From a virus: DNA of 20,493 nt. The notes below the pieces were generated by a model. The model was not told the origin of the DNA and did not search any database. It worked only from the letters and a program-made list of their open reading frames with translations. The translations under genes were made by a program, and so were the position numbers. Each line of letters opens with the position of its first letter. The stretch's first letter is position 1. Below are positions 7,804 through 16,347 of the stretch, one piece after another. The stretch lies in the IMG/VR virus record IMGVR_UViG_3300017971_000866, positions 1 to 20,493 of that record; one strand, given 5' to 3'.

Positions 7804-8509
7804 ACACATTCATATATTGGATGGTTCCGACAGCAGCAGCTGGTCTATATGTATTAGCTGTAGCATTAGAAGCAGCAGTACCTGTATGTGTATGTGCTCC
7901 TTTACTTTGTGAATACCAATCTTTATTATCATATTTTCTAGATACAGCTGGATCTTTTCCACTTCCTGATACATATCTATTTGACGCAACACCATAACCA
8001 GAATTCTTTGATGAATAATTAACATTTACCAATGATCCACTAGAATTATAAACCTGATCACTTGAATTACCTGATTCTCGTATCTTATGAACGTGAGCAC
8101 CAGCAGATGATGCAGAGATCGTATGTGTATGATTAGGTTGAGTCCAAGTACCAGCATTCGAGCCACCAGACACGTTGTAGGCATTACTACCACCCTTAAC
8201 AGCTAATACCCTATCAGTTGTAGATGAATCAACAACCCAGCCATCTTCAGCTACATTAGACCAGAACCAGACTTTACTCTGTGCTTTTGTTCCTGCCATA
8301 ACACCATCCCAAGCAGAATTAGCTTGATTTCGTACCTTTAACAATTTTTTATTTGTATCAAACCAAAGCATACCAGCCTCTGCATTGGATGGTGAAGACG
8401 TACCTGAAAATGTAGACTTCAAGGTAGCAAAATTTGTTTCCATATTTTGCAAGTCTGTTTGAGCTGTATGATCACCTTGATATGTATTTGATACCCACGT
8501 TTGTCCCAT
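7802..8509 (-). CDS. Short tail fibre/collar-type protein with HxH motifs
   Basis: 235 residues. Residues 1-70 contain AGMLWFDTNKKLLKVR, the marker of a widespread N-terminal module of phage tail proteins. From about residue 120 it is Gly/Ser/Asn-rich, with His pairs H127/H129 (NHTHT), H139/H141 (AHVHK) and H206/H208 (AHTHT). HxH pairs bind iron in trimeric fibre tips such as T4 gp37, so metal-bound trimers are plausible here. The C-terminus TYRPAAAVGTIQYMNV matches the usual end of collar or fibre-tip domains (RP-x-A-x-x-V-G-x-I). It starts 11 bases after J with an AGGAG site. It is probably a receptor-binding or tip protein; the receptor is unknown. Confidence 0.75.
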   Translation of the reverse strand: MGQTWVSNTYQGDHTAQTDLQNMETNFATLKSTFSGTSSPSNAEAGMLWFDTNKKLLKVRNQANSAWDGVMAGTKAQSKVWFWSNVAEDGWVVDSSTTDRVLAVKGGSNAYNVSGGSNAGTWTQPNHTHTISASSAGAHVHKIRESGNSSDQVYNSSGSLVNVNYSSKNSGYGVASNRYVSGSGKDPAVSRKYDNKDWYSQSKGAHTHTGTAASNATANTYRPAAAVGTIQYMNV

Positions 8510-8520
8510 TTTTAATTCTC

Positions 8521-11085
8521 CTATTTATATAGAACTATGCTAGGTTGTTTTACCAAAGCATTGACCTCATCGCTTGGGTCAGTTATGATTATTTTTGATC
8601 TTATATATCGTGTCGTTATTACAGCTGAGATAAATTCTGCTTTTTGGATAGCGCCCCAAGGATCAGAACTATACTCTTTATATTGTATTTCCATAGCTAC
8701 TCCAGGAGCAACATCAATATCGAATATTTTTACCCATTGATTTGTTGATGCTTGAAGTTCGTTCCACGTCATTGGTATAGGTACAATCTCATTCCAAGTT
8801 GTACCAAGACCTGTTACAACTATCTCAGTATCTATGTAGATGAAATATGAATTTATATTTGAAGCACCAATATCAACAGTTTTAGAATGAAATGTACCTG
8901 TTAGATTCCCACCGCTATGACTACATTTAACATATTTTTCACCGTTATATGTAACTGCTTGGGTATTGTTGAATGATCCAGTTGAAGGATCGTGTGTATA
9001 GGTATTGAAATATGTGTATCCTTTTGGAAGTGGAACTCTTGCTGATGCATATCTTGGAATTTGTCCATACAAACCATTTGTCCCAAGAGTGTTTGCTGTA
9101 AATTCAAAGAATCCAGGTTTGATCCCTTTAATTGTTAGATTAGGACTTCTATATGATCCCATATATACACCACCAATCCATTGAGGTCCAAATCTAAATT
9201 CATAAACTTCAATATCAGGATCATTTAATTTATCAGATATCAATATCAAGGAGTTATCACCCGGGACAGCAGATAAATATTCCAAACTTTCTGGTGGAAT
9301 AGCACTCTTCCCAAGTATTGTTTTATCAATTTTTGTAGCTTGATCAAAGTCTTGTGTAACTCTCCACATATTAACAGTCTGTAACACAATAAAATATCGT
9401 TGTCCTTCTTCAACAGGATCAATTGAAAAATCTACTGTATCACCAGAACGTGCTGGGACATTAAACTGTTTATTCCACGTTGCTTGTTCGTCAGTTGAGA
9501 CCCACACATTAACGTGATCTAACCATGCTTCATCATCTGGAACATTAAAAGATATATTCAATCTGATGAATGTTCTTCCTCTGTAATAGTAGACTTCTTC
9601 TTCAATTGATGGATTCTCAATTGAAGATACCTCACTTGGATCTGTCAGATCAACATTATATATATCTTCTATACTTTCATCATAATCATCATCGTAAAGA
9701 TCATATGATTCAAAACGTAAATTCAATGATACTGTTCCATTAGGATTTATAACAGTTTGATTAACTCTCATTAGTTGATCTGAAATAGCAAGTGCTGTAC
9801 TGTTTAATGTAACAATATCACCTGGTTCCACCAATAGGGCATCATCTCTAAATGAACCGATAATTGTTCTGTTTAGATTCAATCTTTCAAGATGTGTTAT
9901 ACCTAAAATTCTTGCTTGAGCATAGTTTGTAACTCCATTCAATCTATAGTCTTTTCCAAGACCACCAAACTCTCCAAGTGGAATGTAATTCTTTTCATAA
10001 TTTTTTGTTTTATCTTCAAATTCTACAGTTAAAGACGTAGGTTTATCAACACTTGAAGGTTTCATCAAACGTATCTGTGCTCTACCTGACTCATCTTGAA
10101 CAATCATATCATCTGTAATTGTAACGACAGGTGATTCTTCATTTAAATCTTTATAACGTAGATAGTATTTTCCATCAAAGTAGTTTAACATACCACGGAA
10201 ACAATGCAATATCTGCTCAACAAATCTCCACGAACCTTCATCCCTTGTTGGTTTCATTACCATATCAATGTAAAATTCTTTTGTATCACAATAGTTAGCT
10301 GCTGCTGTAAATGAGGTTATATCTAAATCATCAGAACTTATCCCTATTCCATAAATATCATCTGTAAGAAAATCATATAGTGCTACAACAGGATTGTCTG
10401 ACCAAGCAGTTGTTGATGTTCTAAAATCATACAGCTTCTTTCCTTGTAAGATAAGTTGTCTTTCAGGTAAACCTCTATAAATATCTTCATCCCAAGTAAA
10501 ATTCCACACTATATAGCAAGTATGACGCATATTTTCAGTATAATTAGGATCAACATCATTAACATCTGTATCGAATGTTTGAGAATCTGTACCTGAATAG
10601 AAGGTATAATCAAAAGTATTTCCAACTTTTGTATATATATCTTTGTCTATAAATATTTGAGGTACACCATCTTCTTCATAGATACCTTCACATTCACCTT
10701 CAGATAACGTAGAAACAATCTTCAACTTTTTACTATGATATCCACCAGTCCAAGCATAAACATCATTTGTACCTACTTTTCTTGTTCCATATACAACAGG
10801 TAAAGGTGCTTCAGTTGTTCTTGTGTTTGCTTTATGACCAGGACCTTCAATCTCTGGAGTATCATCTACATCATCCATTTGTTGATATGTAAGATATGCA
10901 GAAATTAATGATAGAATAATTGCAAAGATGAAACCTTCCCAACCACCTGCTTGTGCAATCTCCCCAACATATTCTTCAAAACTTTCCTCAGTAACTTCAC
11001 CTGTTTCAATATCTATACAAACTTTGTCATATATTTTAGTTACTTTAGGGATATTTTTATAGTATTGGTCGAAAAATTTATTCAT
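8521..11085 (-). CDS. J: Central tail hub / host-specificity protein, lambda J-like
   Basis: 854 residues. A hydrophobic segment at 50-68 (EGFIFAIILSLISAYLTYQQ) precedes the J-type start (KANTRTTEAPLPVVYGTRKVGTNDVYAW, then LSEGECEGI) at about 85-135. Other J-like landmarks are an early enzyme-like fold to about 330, LVEPGDIVTLN at 418-428 and fibronectin-III-like strands from about 490. In lambda, J is the central hub and tip that contacts the receptor. It is shorter than lambda J (1132 residues), and the J C-terminal repeat seems to lie on the separate 364-residue protein. The N-terminal membrane-like segment recalls lambda I, and no separate I gene is present. ATG overlaps the K-like stop as ATGA. 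Confidence 0.88.
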   Translation of the reverse strand: MNKFFDQYYKNIPKVTKIYDKVCIDIETGEVTEESFEEYVGEIAQAGGWEGFIFAIILSLISAYLTYQQMDDVDDTPEIEGPGHKANTRTTEAPLPVVYGTRKVGTNDVYAWTGGYHSKKLKIVSTLSEGECEGIYEEDGVPQIFIDKDIYTKVGNTFDYTFYSGTDSQTFDTDVNDVDPNYTENMRHTCYIVWNFTWDEDIYRGLPERQLILQGKKLYDFRTSTTAWSDNPVVALYDFLTDDIYGIGISSDDLDITSFTAAANYCDTKEFYIDMVMKPTRDEGSWRFVEQILHCFRGMLNYFDGKYYLRYKDLNEESPVVTITDDMIVQDESGRAQIRLMKPSSVDKPTSLTVEFEDKTKNYEKNYIPLGEFGGLGKDYRLNGVTNYAQARILGITHLERLNLNRTIIGSFRDDALLVEPGDIVTLNSTALAISDQLMRVNQTVINPNGTVSLNLRFESYDLYDDDYDESIEDIYNVDLTDPSEVSSIENPSIEEEVYYYRGRTFIRLNISFNVPDDEAWLDHVNVWVSTDEQATWNKQFNVPARSGDTVDFSIDPVEEGQRYFIVLQTVNMWRVTQDFDQATKIDKTILGKSAIPPESLEYLSAVPGDNSLILISDKLNDPDIEVYEFRFGPQWIGGVYMGSYRSPNLTIKGIKPGFFEFTANTLGTNGLYGQIPRYASARVPLPKGYTYFNTYTHDPSTGSFNNTQAVTYNGEKYVKCSHSGGNLTGTFHSKTVDIGASNINSYFIYIDTEIVVTGLGTTWNEIVPIPMTWNELQASTNQWVKIFDIDVAPGVAMEIQYKEYSSDPWGAIQKAEFISAVITTRYIRSKIIITDPSDEVNALVKQPSIVLYK

Positions 11086-11516
11086 TTAGAAACACCTCTA
11101 AATACTTTTAGTATTTTCATTCGTCTAAAATGCATAGGGCGAACACCATATTTGGGATCTACGTTAATTATTTTCTTATTACCTATATATATTACAAAGA
11201 ATCTTTTAATTGGTGGTATTGTAGATTTAACTAAAAGTATATCCCCATTAATTAATTCGTGTTCTTCTACTTCTTTTAAATAATCTTGAAAGAATTCTGT
11301 CCATAAATCAATTGCTTTTTCTTCATCATCCATATACAATTGATAGTAGTTTTCTAAATTGAAACCTCTCCATTCGGATGGTAACTTCACTCCATAATCA
11401 TCTTCAAGAATTTTATATAAAAACGAAAAACAATCACATCCCTCTTCTGGAGTAAATCCATATGTTGTATATTCAGTTCCTAACCATTTTGATGTAACGT
11501 CTGGTAGTCTTGTCAT
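11082..11516 (-). CDS. K: Tail assembly protein K-like, NlpC/P60-type
   Basis: 144 residues from ATG 11516. It has the NlpC/P60 Cys box EEGCDCFSFLYKIL (C29 as nucleophile, as in G-x-D-C-S-x-x-x), and later GDILLV and a VIYIGNKKIINVD strand. In family members a His usually opens that strand (H-V-G-I-Y); here the residues before it are KRFF, so the catalytic His is not obvious. The protein sits between L and J exactly as lambda K does. The 11516 start overlaps the L-like stop as TAATG and has AAGGAAGG upstream; the longer ATG at 11555 would overlap L by 40 bases. It is probably a tail-tip assembly factor; peptidase activity is doubtful. Confidence 0.75.
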   Translation of the reverse strand: MTRLPDVTSKWLGTEYTTYGFTPEEGCDCFSFLYKILEDDYGVKLPSEWRGFNLENYYQLYMDDEEKAIDLWTEFFQDYLKEVEEHELINGDILLVKSTIPPIKRFFVIYIGNKKIINVDPKYGVRPMHFRRMKILKVFRGVSK

Positions 11517-12190
11517 TATCCTTCCTTTTGCCTTTCTTCTGGAGTTGGTCCCCACCAGATATTCTTGTTCATAAAATCTGGCAAGAATCTAAAACCACCA
11601 AAATTAGCTGTATTTGCGTAACTCTCACAAGTCTCATAAAATCTATTACAATCAGTTTCATCGCCAGTATATTGACACCTCGGACCTTTAAATCGTCTAT
11701 ATCTACATAACGCTGGATGTCTTGCGAATGATTTATCTGACCATCTTACAAACTTTGATACAACATCAAATCTAATTTCTGATTCATCAAGTTCATATGG
11801 ATCAAGATAACCTTCAAATATCATAACAGCATCAATGACTTCAAATTGATTATTAAATACAACTCTATATAGTCTACAGAGTTGATCATCTTCCATATCT
11901 TCCCCGAATAATGCTGTCATTACTTGATTCTTGTTATCAATTTTTATTGACATATTATCAACAATGGTTCCGGTGCTGTATGTTATATTTTCTACAGTAA
12001 ATTGAGCAGAATCAAAACGTACAAGACTGGTCGAATCACCTGTTAGATATGTATCACTTATATATTGTACCGTATCAGCGTCAGTATATCTATACCAAGT
12101 ATAGTCATTACTTTGAAATTCAAGTAAGTTAAAGAACATAAACTCACTTGAGCCTACTTTGTCTATATAATCTTGTATTATATTTCTCAT
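11516..12190 (-). CDS. L: Minor tail protein L-like, Fe-S tail-tip protein
   Basis: 224 residues. The C-terminal third has four cysteines, C162, C172, C181 and C188, in the order CRYRRF-GPRCQYTG-TDCNR-ETCESY. This spacing matches the cluster-binding region of lambda gpL, which holds a [4Fe-4S] cluster. The N-terminal domain (to about 150) is beta-rich with FDSAQ, IKIDN and IFEGYLDP, as in the same family. Lambda L joins the tube end to the J hub. It sits between M- and K-like genes as in lambda. The start follows the M-like stop by one base (TAA T ATG). It contains one D-S-T. The extra Cys at about 105 is probably unrelated to the cluster. Confidence 0.88.
   Translation of the reverse strand: MRNIIQDYIDKVGSSEFMFFNLLEFQSNDYTWYRYTDADTVQYISDTYLTGDSTSLVRFDSAQFTVENITYSTGTIVDNMSIKIDNKNQVMTALFGEDMEDDQLCRLYRVVFNNQFEVIDAVMIFEGYLDPYELDESEIRFDVVSKFVRWSDKSFARHPALCRYRRFKGPRCQYTGDETDCNRFYETCESYANTANFGGFRFLPDFMNKNIWWGPTPEERQKEG
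11520..11527 (-). promoter_or_regulatory. Ribosome binding site fixing the K-like start
   Basis: AAGGAAGG on the minus strand lies just before the TAATG junction and supports ATG 11516 over the upstream ATG 11555. Confidence 0.6.
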
Positions 12191-12191
12191 A

Positions 12192-12797
12192 TTATTCGTC
12201 CAAATGTAATCCTTTTAATTGTACTCCTGCTGTTCTTACAATATCATAAAAACTTGACTTTGAGAAAACATCCATATCAAAACGACACAATATTTTTAAT
12301 TGTCCTGTGAAATCAGCTGTTAATTTGATGCCTTCACCTACAGGTACAAAGAATATTGCTTGATCTCCACCATCTACACCACTACCATCTGATATATAGT
12401 AATCACCCGCTGATGTAGCATCTGCTGCTTGATTGTATATAGCATAATCTCCATATACAGTCTGAGCACTTGTATTGGCTCCCGGAAGATCAAATGTTGT
12501 TTCTACACCATCACCTGTTGCGAAATAAAGACCTTCATAATCATCGTAATCAATATCAATCCAATGAAATGATCCGTATTGTCCTTGTCTTGCTATATAA
12601 AAATTATATAATTCAGCCATTTCTTCTCTTTCACATAGAGAATAATCCATAGCAACATCAATTTTTGGAAATTGTTGTTTTCTTTTTCTTTGTTCTGTTG
12701 CTTCAGAATCATAATTTGAAAACAATGTTTTAAATCTAAAATTCATCTCAACAGGTTTTCTATATGGAACATCTGCATATGATGGATATAGTGCCAT
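12192..12797 (-). CDS. M: Distal/minor tail protein M-like
   Basis: 201 residues. The start (YADVPYRKPVEMNFRFKTL), EQRKRKQQFPKIDVAMDYSL and ELYNFYIARQGQYGSFHWID fit the first half of DUF2460/lambda M-type tail tip proteins, where a stretch ending AR-x-G-x-x-x-x-F is usual. The second half (YFATGDGVETTFDLPG) is another common segment of tail tip proteins. It lies between tape measure and L, as M does in lambda. Its ATG shares one base with the tape measure stop (TAATG). It probably forms part of the ring at the tube end. Assignment rests on order plus weak motifs. Confidence 0.65.
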   Translation of the reverse strand: MALYPSYADVPYRKPVEMNFRFKTLFSNYDSEATEQRKRKQQFPKIDVAMDYSLCEREEMAELYNFYIARQGQYGSFHWIDIDYDDYEGLYFATGDGVETTFDLPGANTSAQTVYGDYAIYNQAADATSAGDYYISDGSGVDGGDQAIFFVPVGEGIKLTADFTGQLKILCRFDMDVFSKSSFYDIVRTAGVQLKGLHLDE

Positions 12798-15379
12798 TAT
12801 GATCTAACCCCCTTCGTTAATGTATTCCTTACGTTTGTATCTCCTCTATTAACGGCATCTGTAATTGGCCCGATTATAGCAGAAGGATTACGTTTCGTAA
12901 AATTAGCAAATGATTCTGAATCCATTGCTTGTATGTTTATATAATATTGTGCTGGTGGATCTGATTCAGTTTCTTTGTTCATACCATCTGTTTGTGCTGT
13001 AACACCCAATTTACCATTAGGACCTCTTGTTAATGGCATAATTGCTTCAGGACCTGCTTCACCCATTAATCCAACACCATTTGCCATTGGAAATGTAGTT
13101 GGTCCTGTTACAACACCACCTCTGGCATGAGGTATCACATTACCATTATCAATTACATTACCATCTTCATTCGGGAACCATCCCCAAGATTTAAGTGAAT
13201 TTAAGATGATTTGTTGTATGATCATTTTAGCAATTTCAGCTAAGAATGTAGCTGCGAATTTCTTAAATGCTTCTTCTGCATCCTCAACACCATTAACCCA
13301 ATCCTGAAACCAATTAACAGTAGCATCAGCTAATCCTGATGAGAATGATTCTGCTGCTCGTATTACAATAGCTTCAAATTGTTCATATTCAGTTTGAGCA
13401 CTATCCATCCATCTTTCAAGAGCTGATTTATTTGCCTCAAACTCAGCGTTTGTTATTTCAGCTGATTTTTGTGCATACCATTCTTTTAACGTACTGATAT
13501 CACCATATATTTTAGCATATTCATCATAAGTCTTTTCAAGCATCAATCTTTGATAGTCAAATTCACTCATTGATAATTGATTCATTTCATCAAGAATAGT
13601 ATCGTGTATTTCTTTTTCTCTAGCAATTCTTTCATTGTTAATTCTTGTTTCTTCAGCTAATTGTTGTTCAGCAGCTTCAATCGCATACGTCACACCTTTA
13701 GCAATAATTTCATCAAGCTCTCGTTGTTTTTCTAACTCTGCTTCTAATTCTTTATCACGATATTTCTTACTGATAGCTGCAATTTCTAATTGTAATGTTT
13801 CATTGATTTTCTTTCTTTGTTCAGCTGTCTTACCAGCTTCCTCAACGAATTTTTCATATCTAGCTTCCATTGATTTGATTTCAGCTTCTTCTTCATTTCC
13901 AATCAATTGAAGTTTACGAATAGCTATTCTTTCATTTAACTCTTCTACTTTCTTAATGTTATTTTCAAGTTTTTTAATTGTTTCATCACTAATGCCTTCT
14001 GATTGACTTTCTGGATCTAAGATAGCATTTATTTTTTCTTGTAGTTTTGCTATTTCGTCTTGATATTGTTTAACTAAATCAATAGTTTTAACCCATTTTA
14101 ATTGTGTTGCATCCTCTTCAGATGGGACCAACATAAATTCTTGGCCTCTTGATTCTAAATCATTAAGAGCAGATGTTAAATCATTAATTTGATTGTTGTA
14201 TGCTCTTATTTGTTCAACTTCTTCATCTGATAGGATAGACTTACCTGTTTTAAATCTATCTACTGCTTCATTTAATCCTTCAATTTGCTCTTTTGTTAAT
14301 TCTAATTCATCTGCTGTTCTTTTTGCATCCCTTGATAAAACTAAGAATGCTGCTCCAACAGCTAATAGTACAGCACCTATACCAAGAACCCAAGGATTTG
14401 AAGCAAACGCCAGAAAACCAGCAAGTGCAGGAGAAGTTGCTAACGCAGTAGTACCGACTATAGCAAGGGCACCAGATACAGTCCTTGCTGCCATTGCAAC
14501 GGTAATTAGATTCTTTGCCCATTTTAGAAATCCAACTCCAGCAAATGCAGCTTCCATAGCAATTAATGATTTAGTAACACCCCAGAACCACGCAGCTAAT
14601 TTTATACCTACCAATGATAATGCTGATCCTGCAATAAGTCCTATATTATCAGCAAACAATTTAAGAAGTTTATTTAAAAGAGGTAATGTTTCTAATGCAA
14701 GCTGTTGAAATTCTTCACGTAATTGTGTCATCTGATCATTGAACTGTTCAGCTGCCTTTGCTTTTTCAACAGACATATTTGATGTAATGTTTTCAAGACC
14801 ATCTGCTAGACCAGGTAACATTTGTAGAACTTTAACACCTTCTGAATCAAACAATTTAAAAGCAAGAGCGACTCTTTGACTACCATCATCAACTTTTGAT
14901 AATGCATCAGCAATCGCAAGGAATTTTTGATCTGGTGTTAAATTTGCTAAGTCTTTTACATTAATCCCCAATTCCTTTATGGCATCAGCTGCTGGGCCTC
15001 CACCTGCTTCAGCATCAACAAGCCTACGAGTCATTCTTTGAATTGCCATTGTTAATGTTTCAAATGTCACACCTGATAGATCAGCTACCTGTCGTAACTT
15101 ATCCATATTAACAACATTAACGCCAAGACGTGTATTTAATTTACCTAACTGATCTGCATAACCAATTGTATCTGTTATAAGATTCTTAAAGGCAAGACCA
15201 AGACCAGCAGCACCAATGATACTCACAAGTGATGTCCACGAAGTTTTCATTGACTTTGTAATATCACTAGACTTTTTATCAACAGTATCGAGACTATCAT
15301 TGATAGACTTAGTTGCTGTTCTTACTGTCGCACTACCTTTATCATCTACTTGATATGTTTGTTTAATTACTCTTGCCAT
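12797..15379 (-). CDS. H: Tape measure protein
   Basis: 860 residues, setting tail length and possibly released into the host envelope. Hydrophobic stretches lie at 48-70, 243-268 and 303-348, coiled coil at about 352-410 and 430-660, then a lambda tape-measure C-terminal type region (about 660-730) and the typical GGVVTGPTTFPMANGVG and EAGPEAIMPL signature at 754-783. At the usual 0.15 nm per residue the tail would be about 130 nm long, close to lambda (853 residues). AGAGG precedes ATG, three bases after the T stop. It is the longest complete gene in the window. No frameshift or break is visible. Confidence 0.95.
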   Translation of the reverse strand: MARVIKQTYQVDDKGSATVRTATKSINDSLDTVDKKSSDITKSMKTSWTSLVSIIGAAGLGLAFKNLITDTIGYADQLGKLNTRLGVNVVNMDKLRQVADLSGVTFETLTMAIQRMTRRLVDAEAGGGPAADAIKELGINVKDLANLTPDQKFLAIADALSKVDDGSQRVALAFKLFDSEGVKVLQMLPGLADGLENITSNMSVEKAKAAEQFNDQMTQLREEFQQLALETLPLLNKLLKLFADNIGLIAGSALSLVGIKLAAWFWGVTKSLIAMEAAFAGVGFLKWAKNLITVAMAARTVSGALAIVGTTALATSPALAGFLAFASNPWVLGIGAVLLAVGAAFLVLSRDAKRTADELELTKEQIEGLNEAVDRFKTGKSILSDEEVEQIRAYNNQINDLTSALNDLESRGQEFMLVPSEEDATQLKWVKTIDLVKQYQDEIAKLQEKINAILDPESQSEGISDETIKKLENNIKKVEELNERIAIRKLQLIGNEEEAEIKSMEARYEKFVEEAGKTAEQRKKINETLQLEIAAISKKYRDKELEAELEKQRELDEIIAKGVTYAIEAAEQQLAEETRINNERIAREKEIHDTILDEMNQLSMSEFDYQRLMLEKTYDEYAKIYGDISTLKEWYAQKSAEITNAEFEANKSALERWMDSAQTEYEQFEAIVIRAAESFSSGLADATVNWFQDWVNGVEDAEEAFKKFAATFLAEIAKMIIQQIILNSLKSWGWFPNEDGNVIDNGNVIPHARGGVVTGPTTFPMANGVGLMGEAGPEAIMPLTRGPNGKLGVTAQTDGMNKETESDPPAQYYINIQAMDSESFANFTKRNPSAIIGPITDAVNRGDTNVRNTLTKGVRS

Positions 15380-15381
15380 AA

Positions 15382-16028
15382 TTACCTCTGTTGTGCTTCT
15401 TTGTTTTTAGATAACATAAAAGAAACAAGGAAGGTTGTAATTTTTTTAAGATTAACATCATTTACAGGTAAACCTGCTATCTCAAGTGTCTTACACACAC
15501 CATTCAATGATAATGATTTCATTCCATCGACCATATAATTCATATAATCGAACAGAACAGTTACGATTTCATAATTTTCTGGGATTACTGTCACAAATCC
15601 ACAAGCAACACAATCTGGTGTTTTACCAGACATCATTGCTTTAGTTGCTTTGCATCCCTCGCAATCCAGTCCAGCTCCTAACCAGTCTGCGAGGGTTTCG
15701 AGTTTTTTAATTCTTTATTACTAATAACAGCATCTCTCATTTTACCCGCTTCATTGATAATGAATACAACAAACTCTTGATCATAGTTATAGACTAATTC
15801 TTTGTTTTCTTCATTACATTCCATCGGGCCATCCTCATCTTCAATTCCTTTCCAATCTATAAGAACATAATTAAAGACATTCCACATCTGATCCAAACCA
15901 ACTTCTTCAGCTGTTGGAATTTTGGTGAGAGATAAAAGTTTGAAGGGACGTATTTTTGCTTTTACATCTTTTTCATCTGGGTGTGTTTTCCAAGCTTCTT
16001 TTGTATTGTTTTTATTAAACTTTCTCAT
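15382..16028 (-). CDS. GT: G-T tail assembly chaperone fusion via -1 frameshift
   Basis: Two reading frames are joined by a -1 shift at A AAA AAC (15708 to 15702). Codons 1-109 come from the G-like frame; the shifted frame then reads C at 15702 again and continues LETLADW to the stop at 15382, giving 215 residues. As in lambda gpGT, the T part should contact tail tube subunits and G the tape measure. The T part carries C123-x2-C126-x13-C140-x2-C143-G, a zinc-finger-like pattern. The Met at 15636 inside the T frame is not a likely start: it lies within this motif and has no ribosome site. The frame upstream of it is open back to the slip site. It is placed just before the tape measure, as in lambda. 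Confidence 0.9.
15656..15708 (-). promoter_or_regulatory. Programmed -1 ribosomal frameshift signal
   Basis: The slippery heptamer A AAA AAC occupies 15708-15702 in the G frame (TTA AAA AAC). Six bases (TCGAAA) follow, then a perfect 8-bp stem CCCTCGCA/TGCGAGGG (15695-15688 with 15663-15656) with a 24-base loop that contains the G stop codon. X XXY YYZ heptamer, spacer length and GC-rich stem all match known -1 signals. A pseudoknot is possible but not evident. Confidence 0.92.
15678..16028 (-). CDS. G: Tail assembly chaperone, G-like
   Basis: 116 residues when no frameshift occurs, ending at TAG 15678. The middle (IDWKGIEDEDG, then ECNEENKELVYNYDQEFVVFII) matches the common chaperone pattern of tail genes between tube and tape measure. 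AAGGAGAGG is seven bases upstream within the 93-residue gene, which it overlaps by 14 bases. It should wrap the tape measure before tube assembly. The slip site lies only seven codons before its end. The ratio of G to GT cannot be read from sequence. Confidence 0.88.
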   Translation of the reverse strand: MRKFNKNNTKEAWKTHPDEKDVKAKIRPFKLLSLTKIPTAEEVGLDQMWNVFNYVLIDWKGIEDEDGPMECNEENKELVYNYDQEFVVFIINEAGKMRDAVISNKELKNSKPSQTG

Positions 16029-16296
16029 ATGGCCTCTCCTTTTTGAAGTATTTTTTCAGGAGTCTTGCAGTAGGTAGACCACATTTGAGGCAGTTGGGAG
16101 CCTTTCCACTCATCATTGATTTCGTTAATATACAATCCTTACACGTCTGACCGTTAGGACGACTTAAATACCAAGTAAGAAAGTAAAGAAAATCAACAGG
16201 ATCAAACTCCGAAAAACCAAGAGAGATTCTATTTTCGATACCATCTTCATCGACATATAGAATCTCTCTTTTGTTTTCTTTAATTTTCGTAGTCAT
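16015..16296 (-). CDS. Small Cys2-Cys2 zinc-finger-like tail assembly protein
   Basis: 93 residues. An N-terminal beta-like part (to about 30) is followed by helix DFLYFLTWYL and C52-x2-C55-x13-C69-x2-C72-G. The motif TKSMMSGKAPNCLKCG is nearly the same as TKAMMSGKTPDCVACG in the T part of the chaperone fusion, with identical cysteine spacing, so the two are probably paralogues. GGGAGGT is eight bases upstream of ATG 16296. It lies between the tail tube gene and G, and its end overlaps G by 14 bases. It is probably a third chaperone or regulator of tail assembly; metal binding and function are inference. Confidence 0.75.
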   Translation of the reverse strand: MTTKIKENKREILYVDEDGIENRISLGFSEFDPVDFLYFLTWYLSRPNGQTCKDCILTKSMMSGKAPNCLKCGLPTARLLKKYFKKERPYEKV

Positions 16297-16326
16297 ATAC
16301 TGACCTCCCGAAATGAATTTTTATAT

Positions 16327-16343
16327 GGAGTGTTCTACACTCC
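16327..16343 (-). promoter_or_regulatory. Hairpin after the tail tube gene
   Basis: A 7-bp perfect stem GGAGTGT/ACACTCC with an AGA loop starts four bases after the tube stop codon. There is no U-run after it on the minus strand, so it is better seen as an mRNA 3' end protector or attenuator than a full terminator. Confidence 0.55.
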
Positions 16344-16347
16344 GCTA

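Noticed and set aside
11517-11555. Longer start for the K-like gene at ATG 11555
   Set aside because: It would overlap the L-like gene by 40 bases, while ATG 11516 gives a TAATG junction with a good ribosome site.
14193-14708. Plus-strand frame of 171 residues opposite the tape measure gene
   Set aside because: It lies opposite an intact tape measure gene, has no recognisable domain and shows serine/alanine-rich shadow composition.
15382-15636. Independent 84-residue gene starting at ATG 15636
   Set aside because: The Met lies in the middle of the Cys2-Cys2 motif, there is no ribosome site, and the frame extends upstream to a frameshift signal.
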